This document shows positions 9,142 to 17,137 of a DNA stretch of 64,000 bases, in pieces. The position numbers were made by a program, and so were the translations under genes. The stretch's first letter is position 1. Each line of letters opens with the position of its first letter. Source of the stretch: an uncultured candidate division Zixibacteria bacterium (GTDB lineage Bacteria; Zixibacteria; MSB-5A5; GN15; PGXB01); NCBI GenBank assembly GCA_937925655.1, contig CALAMC010000048.1, forward strand, positions 62,001-126,000. Direction: 5' to 3'. The notes below the pieces were generated by a model that was given only the letters and a program-made list of their open reading frames with translations, was not told where the DNA came from and searched no databases.

Positions 9142-9609
9142 ATGAGATTATTATTGCAAAGAGTGTCCCGCGCCTCCGTAAAGGTTGATAACCGCACCGT
9201 CGGTCAAATAAGTCGGGGACTGCTGGTCTTTTGTGGTTTCGGCAAAGGCGATGCCGGGGAATTTATACCCAAAATGGCCGAAAAATGCCTGGGTTTGAGA
9301 ATATTTGAGGATGGCGAAGGTAAAATGAACCTGTCGGTTGCCGATATCGGCGGCGAACTATTGGTCGTATCGCAATTTACGCTTTATGCCAATTGTCGGA
9401 GGGGACGCCGCCCCGGATTTGACGACAGTATGCCGCCGGAAGCGGCCAAACGCATGTATGAATTATTTAAAACAGAACTGGCAAAATCCGGATTGAAGGT
9501 GGCGGGAGGAATTTTCGCGGCCAAGATGGAAGTTTCGCTGATCAACGACGGTCCGGTAACGATTTGGCTCGATGATAAAGAATTACAGCAACCTCGCCGC
9601 TCTGCTTGA
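9142..9609 (+). CDS. dtd: D-aminoacyl-tRNA deacylase
   Basis: The product has 155 residues. DTD hydrolyses D-amino acids wrongly attached to tRNA and also proofreads Gly-tRNA(Ala). The start MRLLLQRVSRASVKV is the normal family N-terminus, so the ATG at 9142 is preferred over an upstream in-frame start at 9097. The active-site motif SQFTLYA (Ser-Gln-x-Thr) and the Gly-cisPro motif in NDGPVTIWLD are both present and intact. Its last 38 bases overlap the start of maf. It is the first gene of the plus-strand operon running to rlmH. Confidence 0.95.
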   Translation: MRLLLQRVSRASVKVDNRTVGQISRGLLVFCGFGKGDAGEFIPKMAEKCLGLRIFEDGEGKMNLSVADIGGELLVVSQFTLYANCRRGRRPGFDDSMPPEAAKRMYELFKTELAKSGLKVAGGIFAAKMEVSLINDGPVTIWLDDKELQQPRRSA

Positions 9610-10183
9610 GAATCACGATCTAATTCTGGCTTCCGGGTCTCCGCGGCGGGTCAGAATACTCAAGGAAGCCGGTATTGCCTTTCGTCAAATTGTTCCGGAT
9701 ATAGATGAAAACAGCGGTCCGAATCTTCCCCCGGAACGGCTGGCAATACATCTGGCCGAGAAAAAGGCTACAGCCATCGCCGGACAAGCGTCCATCCGTG
9801 ACATTATCCTCGGGTGTGATACGATAGTCGTGTTAAACGATGAGATTCTGGGAAAACCGGAATCAAAAGAACATGCGTTCGAGATATTATCGCGGCTGTC
9901 CGGTCACCGGCATACCGTCTTTTCGGCGGTCGCCCTGTTGAGATATGAAGGCCGGATGGTTTCCGGGTTCGAGCCGACCGAGGTTATTTTCAATAAGGTA
10001 GGCGAGGATGAAATCCGCGCCTACATTGAAACCGGTGAACCGCTTGACAAGGCGGGAGCATATGGAATACAGGGTTTCGGCGCTTTTTTAGTTGACACGT
10101 ATATTGGCAATTTAGATAATGTAATCGGTCTGCCTATGACACTTGTTAATAGTTTGGCGGGCAAATTATTGGCGGAAAATTGA
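9572..10183 (+). CDS. maf: Maf/YceF family nucleotide pyrophosphatase
   Basis: The product has 203 residues. Maf proteins hydrolyse non-canonical or modified nucleoside triphosphates (dTTP/UTP or m7GTP, depending on the subtype). Family signatures are present: LASGSPRRVRILKEAG near the N-terminus, HLAEKKA, GCDTIVVLND, GKPESKEHAFEIL and LSGHRHTVFSAV. The C-terminal YGIQGFGAFLVDTYIGNLDNVIGLP is typical. The frame overlaps dtd by 38 bp; some residues before HDLILASGS may not belong if a later start is used, but no better start is obvious. Substrate subtype not assigned. Confidence 0.93.
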   Translation: MIKNYSNLAALLENHDLILASGSPRRVRILKEAGIAFRQIVPDIDENSGPNLPPERLAIHLAEKKATAIAGQASIRDIILGCDTIVVLNDEILGKPESKEHAFEILSRLSGHRHTVFSAVALLRYEGRMVSGFEPTEVIFNKVGEDEIRAYIETGEPLDKAGAYGIQGFGAFLVDTYIGNLDNVIGLPMTLVNSLAGKLLAEN

Positions 10184-10184
10184 T

Positions 10185-11039
10185 ATGTCCGAATTGCATA
10201 AAACAATAGGCGACAAATTAAAAATACGAAGAGAAAGCCTAAATCTGTCGCTGGAAGATGTTTCTGAAGAAACCAAAATTTCTGTTGAATATCTACAATC
10301 CATCGAAAGCGGCCAGATAGATTCTTTTCCATCCGCCGTGTACTATGACATGTTCGCACGGTCGTATGCCAAAGAAATGGAAATGAACCCGGACGAGCTT
10401 TTTGAGGAATTGAAAACGAAGGCTGAATCGGTCATAAACCTTGACATGGAAAAGGATGCCCCGCAGCCGGCGCCGCCCCCAGCCATCGAGAAAAAAAATA
10501 ACGGCTTTTCATTTGTGAAACTGGCGGCATGGCTGGGCGGCATTATTATCCTGATTTTCATCGCCGTTGTGGTTTGGTCTATCATGGGCAATAAATTCAC
10601 GGGGTCATCCCCGGTTCGCACGGACCTGAATACCGCGGCGGCCGAGCCGGAAACTCCGGCTCCCCTGCCCGGAGAACCAATCGTCGATAACGCCACAGGC
10701 CAGTCGGCGGAGTCCGATCTCGACCTGCCTGAATATGAACCCGTCAAACCAATGATACTGCAGGTGACCACCAGGGATTCATGCTGGGTGATGGTATTGG
10801 CCGACGGCGACACAGTCTTAAACCGAAATCTGCCCGGCGGGACTGTTCGCGAATTGAGCGCCGCCTATCGGTTTCTGATCTCGGCGGGGAACCCAAGCGT
10901 TTTGGATATCAGTCTGGACGGTCAGCGATTGAAGCCACTGTCGGAGAGTGGAAGGCCATATCGTGACAGAGAGATTAATCAACTGAACAAGAAGAAATAT
11001 TTGGCCGTACCGGAGGATAGCGGTCTTGTATCGCCTTAA
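10185..11039 (+). CDS. rodZ: RodZ-like helix-turn-helix membrane protein with DUF4115 domain
   Basis: The product has 284 residues. Residues 1-75 are an HTH_25 domain (IGDKLKIRRESLNLSLEDVSEETKISVEYL). A charged, proline-rich linker follows, then one membrane span at about 108-130 (LAAWLGGIIILIFIAVVVW). The periplasmic end is a DUF4115-type beta domain (ILQVTTRDSCWVMVLADGD...). This is the RodZ layout; RodZ links MreB to the cell-wall elongation machinery. No mreB is in this window, so the symbol rests on architecture. The start at 10185 lies 1 bp after the maf stop, with GGCGGA upstream. The end overlaps the next gene by 14 bp. Confidence 0.78.
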   Translation: MSELHKTIGDKLKIRRESLNLSLEDVSEETKISVEYLQSIESGQIDSFPSAVYYDMFARSYAKEMEMNPDELFEELKTKAESVINLDMEKDAPQPAPPPAIEKKNNGFSFVKLAAWLGGIIILIFIAVVVWSIMGNKFTGSSPVRTDLNTAAAEPETPAPLPGEPIVDNATGQSAESDLDLPEYEPVKPMILQVTTRDSCWVMVLADGDTVLNRNLPGGTVRELSAAYRFLISAGNPSVLDISLDGQRLKPLSESGRPYRDREINQLNKKKYLAVPEDSGLVSP

Positions 11040-11592
11040 AAAAATATTAGCCCGGTTTAAGCTATCGGTTTTGCGCAAAAGACAGGAATCTGCCCCGATT
11101 ACCATCCCCGATGACATTATCGCTGCGCGTCACATTTTGATATTGCTTCCCCCCGGCCAACGCGAGTTAACCATGATAAAAGACCTATTGCCGGATATCA
11201 CCCGCGTCTTCTCCGGCGGCGAGATTTATATCCTGGCGTCTCCGGGGTCGACGGTGTACAATATATTCCCGCGCAAGGGGTATCGCATCATGACACCGAC
11301 CTCTCAACATCTGGACTGGTCCGGCCTGCCCCGAGGCAACTACATCAAATCTCTCAAGGAAACGGGATTCGATGTGCTACTCGATCTTAACCTCGGGATA
11401 AACTATTTTTCCCAGGCCATATTGCTGTCGTTTTCCCGGGCGCTTAAAATCGGGCGCGGCAATCATCTGGGAACGCCCTATTACAACCTTGAAATTAAAT
11501 CCCGATATATTCGGGATGAAAAAAACATATACAAATCGATTATTACTACTATTGATCGGATCAAAAATCCGGCGACGATTGAGGCCGGATAA
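11026..11592 (+). CDS. unknown protein resembling a glycosyltransferase family 9 N-terminal half
   Basis: The product has 188 residues and is not confidently recognised. The start is a TTG at 11026, chosen because GGAGG lies 9 bases upstream. The fold appears alpha/beta: RHILILLPPG, EIYILASPGS, GYRIMTPT and FDVLLDLNLGINYFSQAILL. The last segment resembles the Asp-Leu strand and following helix of heptosyltransferase-like (GT9) N-terminal domains, but the C-terminal sugar-nucleotide-binding half is missing. No signal peptide or membrane span is seen. It lies between rodZ and smc, overlapping rodZ by 14 bp and ending 21 bp before smc. A non-catalytic relative is possible. Confidence 0.55.
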   Translation: MYRLKKILARFKLSVLRKRQESAPITIPDDIIAARHILILLPPGQRELTMIKDLLPDITRVFSGGEIYILASPGSTVYNIFPRKGYRIMTPTSQHLDWSGLPRGNYIKSLKETGFDVLLDLNLGINYFSQAILLSFSRALKIGRGNHLGTPYYNLEIKSRYIRDEKNIYKSIITTIDRIKNPATIEAG

Positions 11593-11613
11593 GACGAATA
11601 CATCGGAGGTATT

Positions 11614-14600
11614 GTGTACTTAAAAAGACTGGAACTGCTCGGCTTTAAATCATTTCCCGAAAAGACGGTCGTCAAACTTACCCCGGGGGTCACGGCGGTG
11701 GTCGGGCCAAATGGATGCGGCAAAAGCAACATCCTCGATGCCATCCGCTGGGTGCTGGGCGAGCAACGGGTATCGCTGTTGCGCGGCAGCAAAATGGAAG
11801 AAATTATTTTCAACGGAACCCGCGATTTGAAACCGCTGGGCATGGCCGAAATCACATTGGTCATACAAAACAACAAGGGCATACTTCCGACCGAGTATGG
11901 TGAAGTGCAAATCACTCGACGGCTGTTCCGTTCGGGTGAATCGGAATATTTATTAAATAAGATACCCTGTCGCCTCAAGGATATCACCGAACTGCTCATG
12001 GATACCGGCATCGGGTCGCATATATACTCGATGATCCAGATGGATATGATCGATGCTATCCTGTCGGACCGCACCGACGACCGACGTTTTTTGTTCGAGG
12101 AAGCGGCCGGAATATCGAAGTACAAGAGTCGCAAAAAGGCCGCTTTGCGAAAACTCGAATCGACCGAGCAAGACCTTTTGCGGCTGCAAGACATCGTTTC
12201 GGAAGTGACGACGCAGGTCAATTCTTTGCGGCGACAGATGAAAAAAGCCGAGCGCTACCAGGAATTATCGACGGAATTGCGCGGGTGGGAGTTGTACATC
12301 AGCCGGGCGGCAATCGACAACCTTAAAAATGAACAGCTTGGATTGCAGATGCGCCGAAACCGCCTGTTAGACACCAGGACAAAATACGATACGGAAATCG
12401 ATAAGCTGTCTTCGGTGCAGGAAGAAGACCGCAGTCGTTTGATTGAACTGGATCGCCGCCTGACGGAGGTCAACAACGGTATCTATGAGAAAAGTGAGGC
12501 GGGGCACAGAATCGAAACCGAGATATCACTGATGCAGGAGAAAAAAGAAAATTCCAAAAGGCTTCTGGAAAAAAACCGTCTTGACCTCGAAGCCTACGCC
12601 AAACGTAAAGGCCTGCTCGAAGAACAAATCGGAGAACTGGACGAGGAGCTTCGTAAGCTCGAAGCGCTTCTGGAAAATTCCGGCAACGAAATAGAAGAAA
12701 GCGCAAAATCCCTGGCCGATGTCGATGAAAAAGTCCTGGCCGCTCGTAAAGAGCACGAGAGACTGAACCGCCGCCTGCTGGAGCTTGAGGGCCTGCTCTC
12801 GGCGGGAAAATCCGATGACACCAATATGAAGGCCCAGTATACGGAATTGACGTCCCGGTTGTCGGAATATATCTCGGCAATCGAGAACCTCAATTCCCGC
12901 CGTGCCGACATCCTGAACAGGCAGAGGGTTCTCGCAGGTAACGTTAAAAGACTCGAAGAAAGTTATAATGCCTTCATCGGCAAAAAATCCGAGCTGGACG
13001 CTCAAATCGCCGCCTGCAACGCGCACATTGAAGACATTTCTGACCGGTCATACAATATATCCGCATCGGTGGAAGCCGCCGAGGCTCGCCACCAGCTATT
13101 AAGCGAAATGATCACACATTACGAGGGGTATAGCGGCGGGGCAATTTCGGTATTGGAAGATACGGACCGGTGGCCGGGCATAATCGGTACCGTCGCCGAC
13201 AATTTCCGACCCAGGGAAGGATTCGATAAGGCTATCGAAGCGGCACTTGGTGAAATCGCCGGTTTTATCATCTGCAATGATAGAAATACGGCCCATGAAG
13301 CTATCGAGTTCCTCCGCCGGGACAACAAGGGCAAAGCGGGATTTATTATTCTGGACTCCACTCCCGGTGATGGTGCGGTTTCACGACCGGAACTGACTTC
13401 CGACGGCTTTCTCGGCTGGGCGGATAATTTTGTTGATACCGAAAACCGGTTGCAGTCTCTAACCTCTTTGCTTCTTTCGCGCGTGGCCGTGGCCATACCT
13501 GAAAATGCGGCACTGTTGGCCGAGCAGCTTCCCCCGTATTTTGCGGTAGTTGGCACCGACGGGCGGCTGTACCGTGGCCGGGCGGTCGTATCCGGGGGCT
13601 CCACCGAAGGCATTTCGTTGTTCGGTCGTAAAGAAAAGATCGAACAACTGCGGCACGAAATTGACCGGCTTAAATCCGAGCTGGAGGAGCTTAAAAATGA
13701 GAAAAACCAATTAACCGCCCGGCTGGGTTCGCTTCAGTCGGAACGGTCTAAGACAGTCGAGCAACTGGAATCTTTGACCGAAGAATTAGCTGCCACCAAC
13801 AGCCAGCAGGCCACCACCGAATTCGAGTTCCAGGGATGTGTCAACGACATCGGGCGAATCGAAGGCGAACGACGACTGGCGGCCGAAAAGCTGGAAGCTC
13901 TTAAAACCCGTCAATACTCCCTTAATCTCAACCACGACCAGCTGGCACGTGAAAAGACGGAACTCATAGCCAAGCTGGAGCAGCAACAGGCGATTATTGC
14001 CGACCTGGAACAACAGTCCGAAAAGGCCGCCGAAGCAGTATCAAGGCGACAAATCGGCCAGGTGGAATTGAGAAGCAAGAAGGAACAGCTGGAAAGTCAG
14101 ATTCGTCATACCCGCGAGTTGATTTATGAGATTGATCGCAATACGACGATCAAAAAAGATGAAAATACCGCCGCCGACTTCGAAATTAATCATTCCGCTG
14201 AAAACCTGGTCATTCTGGAAAAACAGCTCAAGGAAATATTTGATGAGCGAAGCCGATTAAGCGAAAGCCAGATGCAACTGCGCGGCACCCACGCAGAATT
14301 GCAGAAGGTCTTAACCGACCGCGAAAAGGAAATCAAGGCCGGACGGATCCAGCGCGAGGAATCCCTGCGAGAATTGCATGACCTTGAATTGCGCCTGACT
14401 GAAATCGACTCGGAAATGCGCAGTATCATACAGAAAATCGCGGAAGAGTATGAGCTGGACATAACCGGCGCCGAGATCACTTTACCCAATGATGCTGTGC
14501 CGCCCGAAGAACGACGCTCTCATATGCTGGACCTCAAGGAAAAAATGAAGGCCATGGGCGCCGTCAATTTGCTGGCTCTCGATGAATTCAAAACGGCCCG

Positions 14601-15288
14601 GGAACGACAGGAATTTTTGAGCGGGCAAATTGACGACTTGCTCAATGCCAAAAACACTCTGCAGTCCACTATAACCAAAATCAACACGACCGCCAAGCGA
14701 CTTTTCCTGGAAACATTCGCGCAGGTTCGTGAAAACTTCCAGAAGGTCTTCGAGGAGCTGTTCACCGGCGGGCAATCCGATATACGCCTGGTGAATGAAG
14801 ATGATCCGCTGGAATCGGCCATCGAGATTATCGCCCGTCCCCGAGGCAAGAAACTTTTGTCCATAACCCAAATGTCCGGCGGCGAGCGGGCTCTGACGGC
14901 CATCTCACTGTTGTTTGCCATTTACCTGGTAAAACCGTCACCGTTTTGCATTCTCGATGAAATTGATGCCCCGCTTGATGATGCCAATATTCATCGATTC
15001 CTGAAATTGATCAAGACATTTTCTGACCAGACGCAGTTCATCATAATCACGCACAATAAGATTACGATGGAAGCCTCGGACAACATGTACGGCATCACTA
15101 TGGAGCAGCCGGGCATATCTAAAGTCGTCTCGGTACGTTTTCAGGAGGAGTCGCAAAACGGAGATTTGATCGATACGTCCATGGCCCATTCTGAATATCA
15201 GGAGGATATCGATATCCCGGAACCGATCCGTCGGCGGATGGAATCGCGGATCAATATTGATGAAGCCAGCAAAGTGGAATCGGAATAA
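11614..15288 (+). CDS. smc: chromosome segregation ATPase SMC
   Basis: The product has 1,224 residues. SMC dimers organise and segregate the chromosome. The head has the Walker A region GPNGCGKSNILDAIRW (about 32-47). The C-terminal ABC signature is MSGGERAL and the Walker B is PFCILDEIDAPLDD. Two long coiled coils flank a hinge at about 500-660 (GYSGGAISVLEDTDRWPGIIG... then VVGTDGRLYRGRAVVSGGS). The start is GTG at 11614 (VYLKRLELLGFKSF), with GGAGGT only 3 bases upstream; the N-terminus matches the family exactly. ScpA and ScpB are not in this window. It is followed by ftsY after 8 bp. Confidence 0.97.
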   Translation: MYLKRLELLGFKSFPEKTVVKLTPGVTAVVGPNGCGKSNILDAIRWVLGEQRVSLLRGSKMEEIIFNGTRDLKPLGMAEITLVIQNNKGILPTEYGEVQITRRLFRSGESEYLLNKIPCRLKDITELLMDTGIGSHIYSMIQMDMIDAILSDRTDDRRFLFEEAAGISKYKSRKKAALRKLESTEQDLLRLQDIVSEVTTQVNSLRRQMKKAERYQELSTELRGWELYISRAAIDNLKNEQLGLQMRRNRLLDTRTKYDTEIDKLSSVQEEDRSRLIELDRRLTEVNNGIYEKSEAGHRIETEISLMQEKKENSKRLLEKNRLDLEAYAKRKGLLEEQIGELDEELRKLEALLENSGNEIEESAKSLADVDEKVLAARKEHERLNRRLLELEGLLSAGKSDDTNMKAQYTELTSRLSEYISAIENLNSRRADILNRQRVLAGNVKRLEESYNAFIGKKSELDAQIAACNAHIEDISDRSYNISASVEAAEARHQLLSEMITHYEGYSGGAISVLEDTDRWPGIIGTVADNFRPREGFDKAIEAALGEIAGFIICNDRNTAHEAIEFLRRDNKGKAGFIILDSTPGDGAVSRPELTSDGFLGWADNFVDTENRLQSLTSLLLSRVAVAIPENAALLAEQLPPYFAVVGTDGRLYRGRAVVSGGSTEGISLFGRKEKIEQLRHEIDRLKSELEELKNEKNQLTARLGSLQSERSKTVEQLESLTEELAATNSQQATTEFEFQGCVNDIGRIEGERRLAAEKLEALKTRQYSLNLNHDQLAREKTELIAKLEQQQAIIADLEQQSEKAAEAVSRRQIGQVELRSKKEQLESQIRHTRELIYEIDRNTTIKKDENTAADFEINHSAENLVILEKQLKEIFDERSRLSESQMQLRGTHAELQKVLTDREKEIKAGRIQREESLRELHDLELRLTEIDSEMRSIIQKIAEEYELDITGAEITLPNDAVPPEERRSHMLDLKEKMKAMGAVNLLALDEFKTARERQEFLSGQIDDLLNAKNTLQSTITKINTTAKRLFLETFAQVRENFQKVFEELFTGGQSDIRLVNEDDPLESAIEIIARPRGKKLLSITQMSGGERALTAISLLFAIYLVKPSPFCILDEIDAPLDDANIHRFLKLIKTFSDQTQFIIITHNKITMEASDNMYGITMEQPGISKVVSVRFQEESQNGDLIDTSMAHSEYQEDIDIPEPIRRRMESRINIDEASKVESE

Positions 15289-15296
15289 ATGCGGCC

Positions 15297-16214
15297 ATGC
15301 TTTCGAAACTTAAGAAACTGAAGGATTCGCTGACTAAAACCCGCGATAGCCTGTTCGGGAAAATCGCGGCTGTGGTTGCCGGCCGTAAACTGGATGAAGA
15401 GTTGCTCGACGAATTGGAGGAAGTTCTGCTGAAGTCCGACATCGGATTACCCGCGGCCGAAAGCATCATCGATAAACTTCGCAAAACAGCCGCCCGGCAG
15501 AAGATTACCGAAAGCCATGAAGTCATTGCGCTGTTACAATCGGATATCGCCGAAATTCTTTCGCATAACCGGCAGGAAATCACGCCCTCCGGAAACACGC
15601 GCCCGATGGTCTGGCTGATTACCGGCGTCAATGGTAGCGGTAAAACCACCACCGTCGGCAAGTTAGCTAATTATTTCCGTCAGGAAGGCAAAAAGGTTAT
15701 GATCGCGGCCTGCGACACTTTCCGTGCCGCCGCCGTCGAACAGCTGGAAATCTGGTCGCAACGTTCCGGGGTCGATATGATTCGCGCTCATACGGGGGCC
15801 GACCCGGCGTCCATCGCTTTTGATGCCGCCACCTCGGCGAAAGCGAAAGATGTGGACATCCTGCTGGTCGATACCGCCGGGCGACTGCACACCAAATCCA
15901 ATCTTATGGAGGAGTTGAAAAAAATCCGCCGGGTCGCCGCAAAAGTGGTCGCACCGGAACAGATTAAATCGATACTTGTTATCGACGGCAATACGGGGCA
16001 AAATGCTTTATCGCAGGTCAAAGTATTTCGCGAAGCGGTCGGATGCGACGGATTGATAATATCCAAACTCGATGGCACTGCGAAGGGCGGCGTCATAGTG
16101 GCCATCGCCAAGGAACTGGCCGTCCCGGTGGAATTCGTGGGCATCGGCGAGGGCATCGACGATTTACAGAAATTCGACGCCCCGGCCTATGCGGAGGCGT
16201 TGTTCAATGCTTGA
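15297..16214 (+). CDS. ftsY: signal recognition particle receptor FtsY
   Basis: The product has 305 residues. FtsY is the SRP receptor GTPase that delivers ribosomes making membrane proteins to SecYEG. The N domain (about 1-95) precedes the G domain. The P-loop GVNGSGKTTTVGKLA, the DTFRAAAVEQL motif, DTAGRLHTKSNLM and the ISKLDGTAKGG motif are all intact. The acidic A domain seen in E. coli is absent, as in many bacteria. smc-ftsY adjacency is common. Its last bases overlap the yjbQ-type start. Confidence 0.96.
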   Translation: MLSKLKKLKDSLTKTRDSLFGKIAAVVAGRKLDEELLDELEEVLLKSDIGLPAAESIIDKLRKTAARQKITESHEVIALLQSDIAEILSHNRQEITPSGNTRPMVWLITGVNGSGKTTTVGKLANYFRQEGKKVMIAACDTFRAAAVEQLEIWSQRSGVDMIRAHTGADPASIAFDAATSAKAKDVDILLVDTAGRLHTKSNLMEELKKIRRVAAKVVAPEQIKSILVIDGNTGQNALSQVKVFREAVGCDGLIISKLDGTAKGGVIVAIAKELAVPVEFVGIGEGIDDLQKFDAPAYAEALFNA

Positions 16215-16605
16215 AACGGTTGCCGTCAGGACGTCGGCGCGGGAGGAATTTATCGATATAACGTCACTGGTGCGCAGTTTCATCGATAATAATTCACTCA
16301 AAGACGGTCTCATCACAGTGTATGTTCCCCATACGACGGCAGGTGTAACCGTCAATGAAAACGCCGACCCCGACGTAACCCGTGATATCCTCGATAAATT
16401 GCATCGTGAAATTCCGCAGCGTGACGGTTATCTTCACGCCGAAGGCAACTCGGATGCCCATATCAAGGCTTCGCTTCTGGGCTCTTCGGTGCAGATAATA
16501 GTCAGCGCCGGAAAGCCTCTGCTCGGCACCTGGCAGGCGGTTTACTTTTGTGAATTTGACGGTCCTCGCCAGCGCAAGGTCATCTTGAAGGCCGTGTCAG
16601 GTTAA
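16207..16605 (+). CDS. YjbQ family protein (UPF0047)
   Basis: The product has 132 residues. The family fold core is seen in GLITVYVPHTTAGVTVNENADPDV, then HAEGNSDAHIKASLLGSS and the GPRQRKVILKA ending; the conserved His, Asp and Glu residues are present. YjbQ proteins have been reported to have weak thiamine-phosphate synthase activity, but the in vivo role is unsettled. The ATG at 16207 is chosen because GGAGG at 16193-16197 lies 9 bases upstream. It overlaps the ftsY end by 8 bp and its stop codon overlaps the rlmH start (TAATG). Confidence 0.9.
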   Translation: MLETVAVRTSAREEFIDITSLVRSFIDNNSLKDGLITVYVPHTTAGVTVNENADPDVTRDILDKLHREIPQRDGYLHAEGNSDAHIKASLLGSSVQIIVSAGKPLLGTWQAVYFCEFDGPRQRKVILKAVSG

Positions 16606-17072
16606 TGTTGAAAATTCGCATCATAGCCGTCGGTAAGAATAAGGAAGACTGGGTCGAGCGATCAGTCGAACATTATCTTGCCTGCCTGAGGAAGTATTCC
16701 CGACCGGAAATGATTTATACGGCCGAATGTAAAAAATCCAAGGCCATTCCGGGAATTGAGGTGATGAAGAAGGAAGCCGAATACATCGCCGACAAACTCA
16801 ATCCGGGATACACCGTCGCTCTACACGACCGCGGGTGCAAATTCGATTCGGAAGCCTTCGCGGATTATCTGCGAAAACTGATGCAGCGCCATGACCAGTG
16901 TACTTTTATTATCGGTGGCGCGTACGGGCTGGACGAGGGCCTGATAAAGCGCTGTGACGACCGTCTTTCTTTGTCTCCAATGACCATGTCGCATCAGCTA
17001 GTTCGCCCGGTTTTACTCGAGCAGTTGTACCGGGCATTTTCAATAATATCGGGCGGGAAATATCACAAATAA
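16605..17072 (+). CDS. rlmH: 23S rRNA (pseudouridine1915-N3)-methyltransferase RlmH
   Basis: The product has 155 residues. RlmH is a SPOUT methyltransferase that modifies pseudouridine 1915 in 23S rRNA using S-adenosylmethionine. Start MLKIRIIAVGKNKEDW is canonical. The knotted SAM site is shown by TFIIGGAYGLDEGL, followed by LSLSPMTMSHQLVRPVLLEQLYRAFSI and the terminal GGKYHK, all conserved. Length is normal. It closes the plus-strand operon, with a terminator at 17074-17102 just after it. Confidence 0.96.
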   Translation: MLKIRIIAVGKNKEDWVERSVEHYLACLRKYSRPEMIYTAECKKSKAIPGIEVMKKEAEYIADKLNPGYTVALHDRGCKFDSEAFADYLRKLMQRHDQCTFIIGGAYGLDEGLIKRCDDRLSLSPMTMSHQLVRPVLLEQLYRAFSIISGGKYHK

Positions 17073-17073
17073 A

Positions 17074-17102
17074 AAAACCGGCCGATTCATTCGGCCGGTT
17101 TT
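17074..17102. terminator. bidirectional rho-independent terminator
   Basis: A perfect 12-bp stem, AAAACCGGCCGA pairing with TCGGCCGGTTTT, closes a 5-base loop (TTCAT). The A-run before and T-run after make it work for both strands. It lies between the convergent genes rlmH (plus) and the giant surface-protein gene (minus, stop at 17138). Confidence 0.9.
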
Positions 17103-17137
17103 AGGATGATAGTGTAAGTCTGCAGGACTACCACTAA

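Noticed and set aside
11650..15189. Long minus-strand frames opposite smc
   Set aside because: They mirror the codon bias of the smc coiled-coil region and match nothing; smc is complete on the plus strand.
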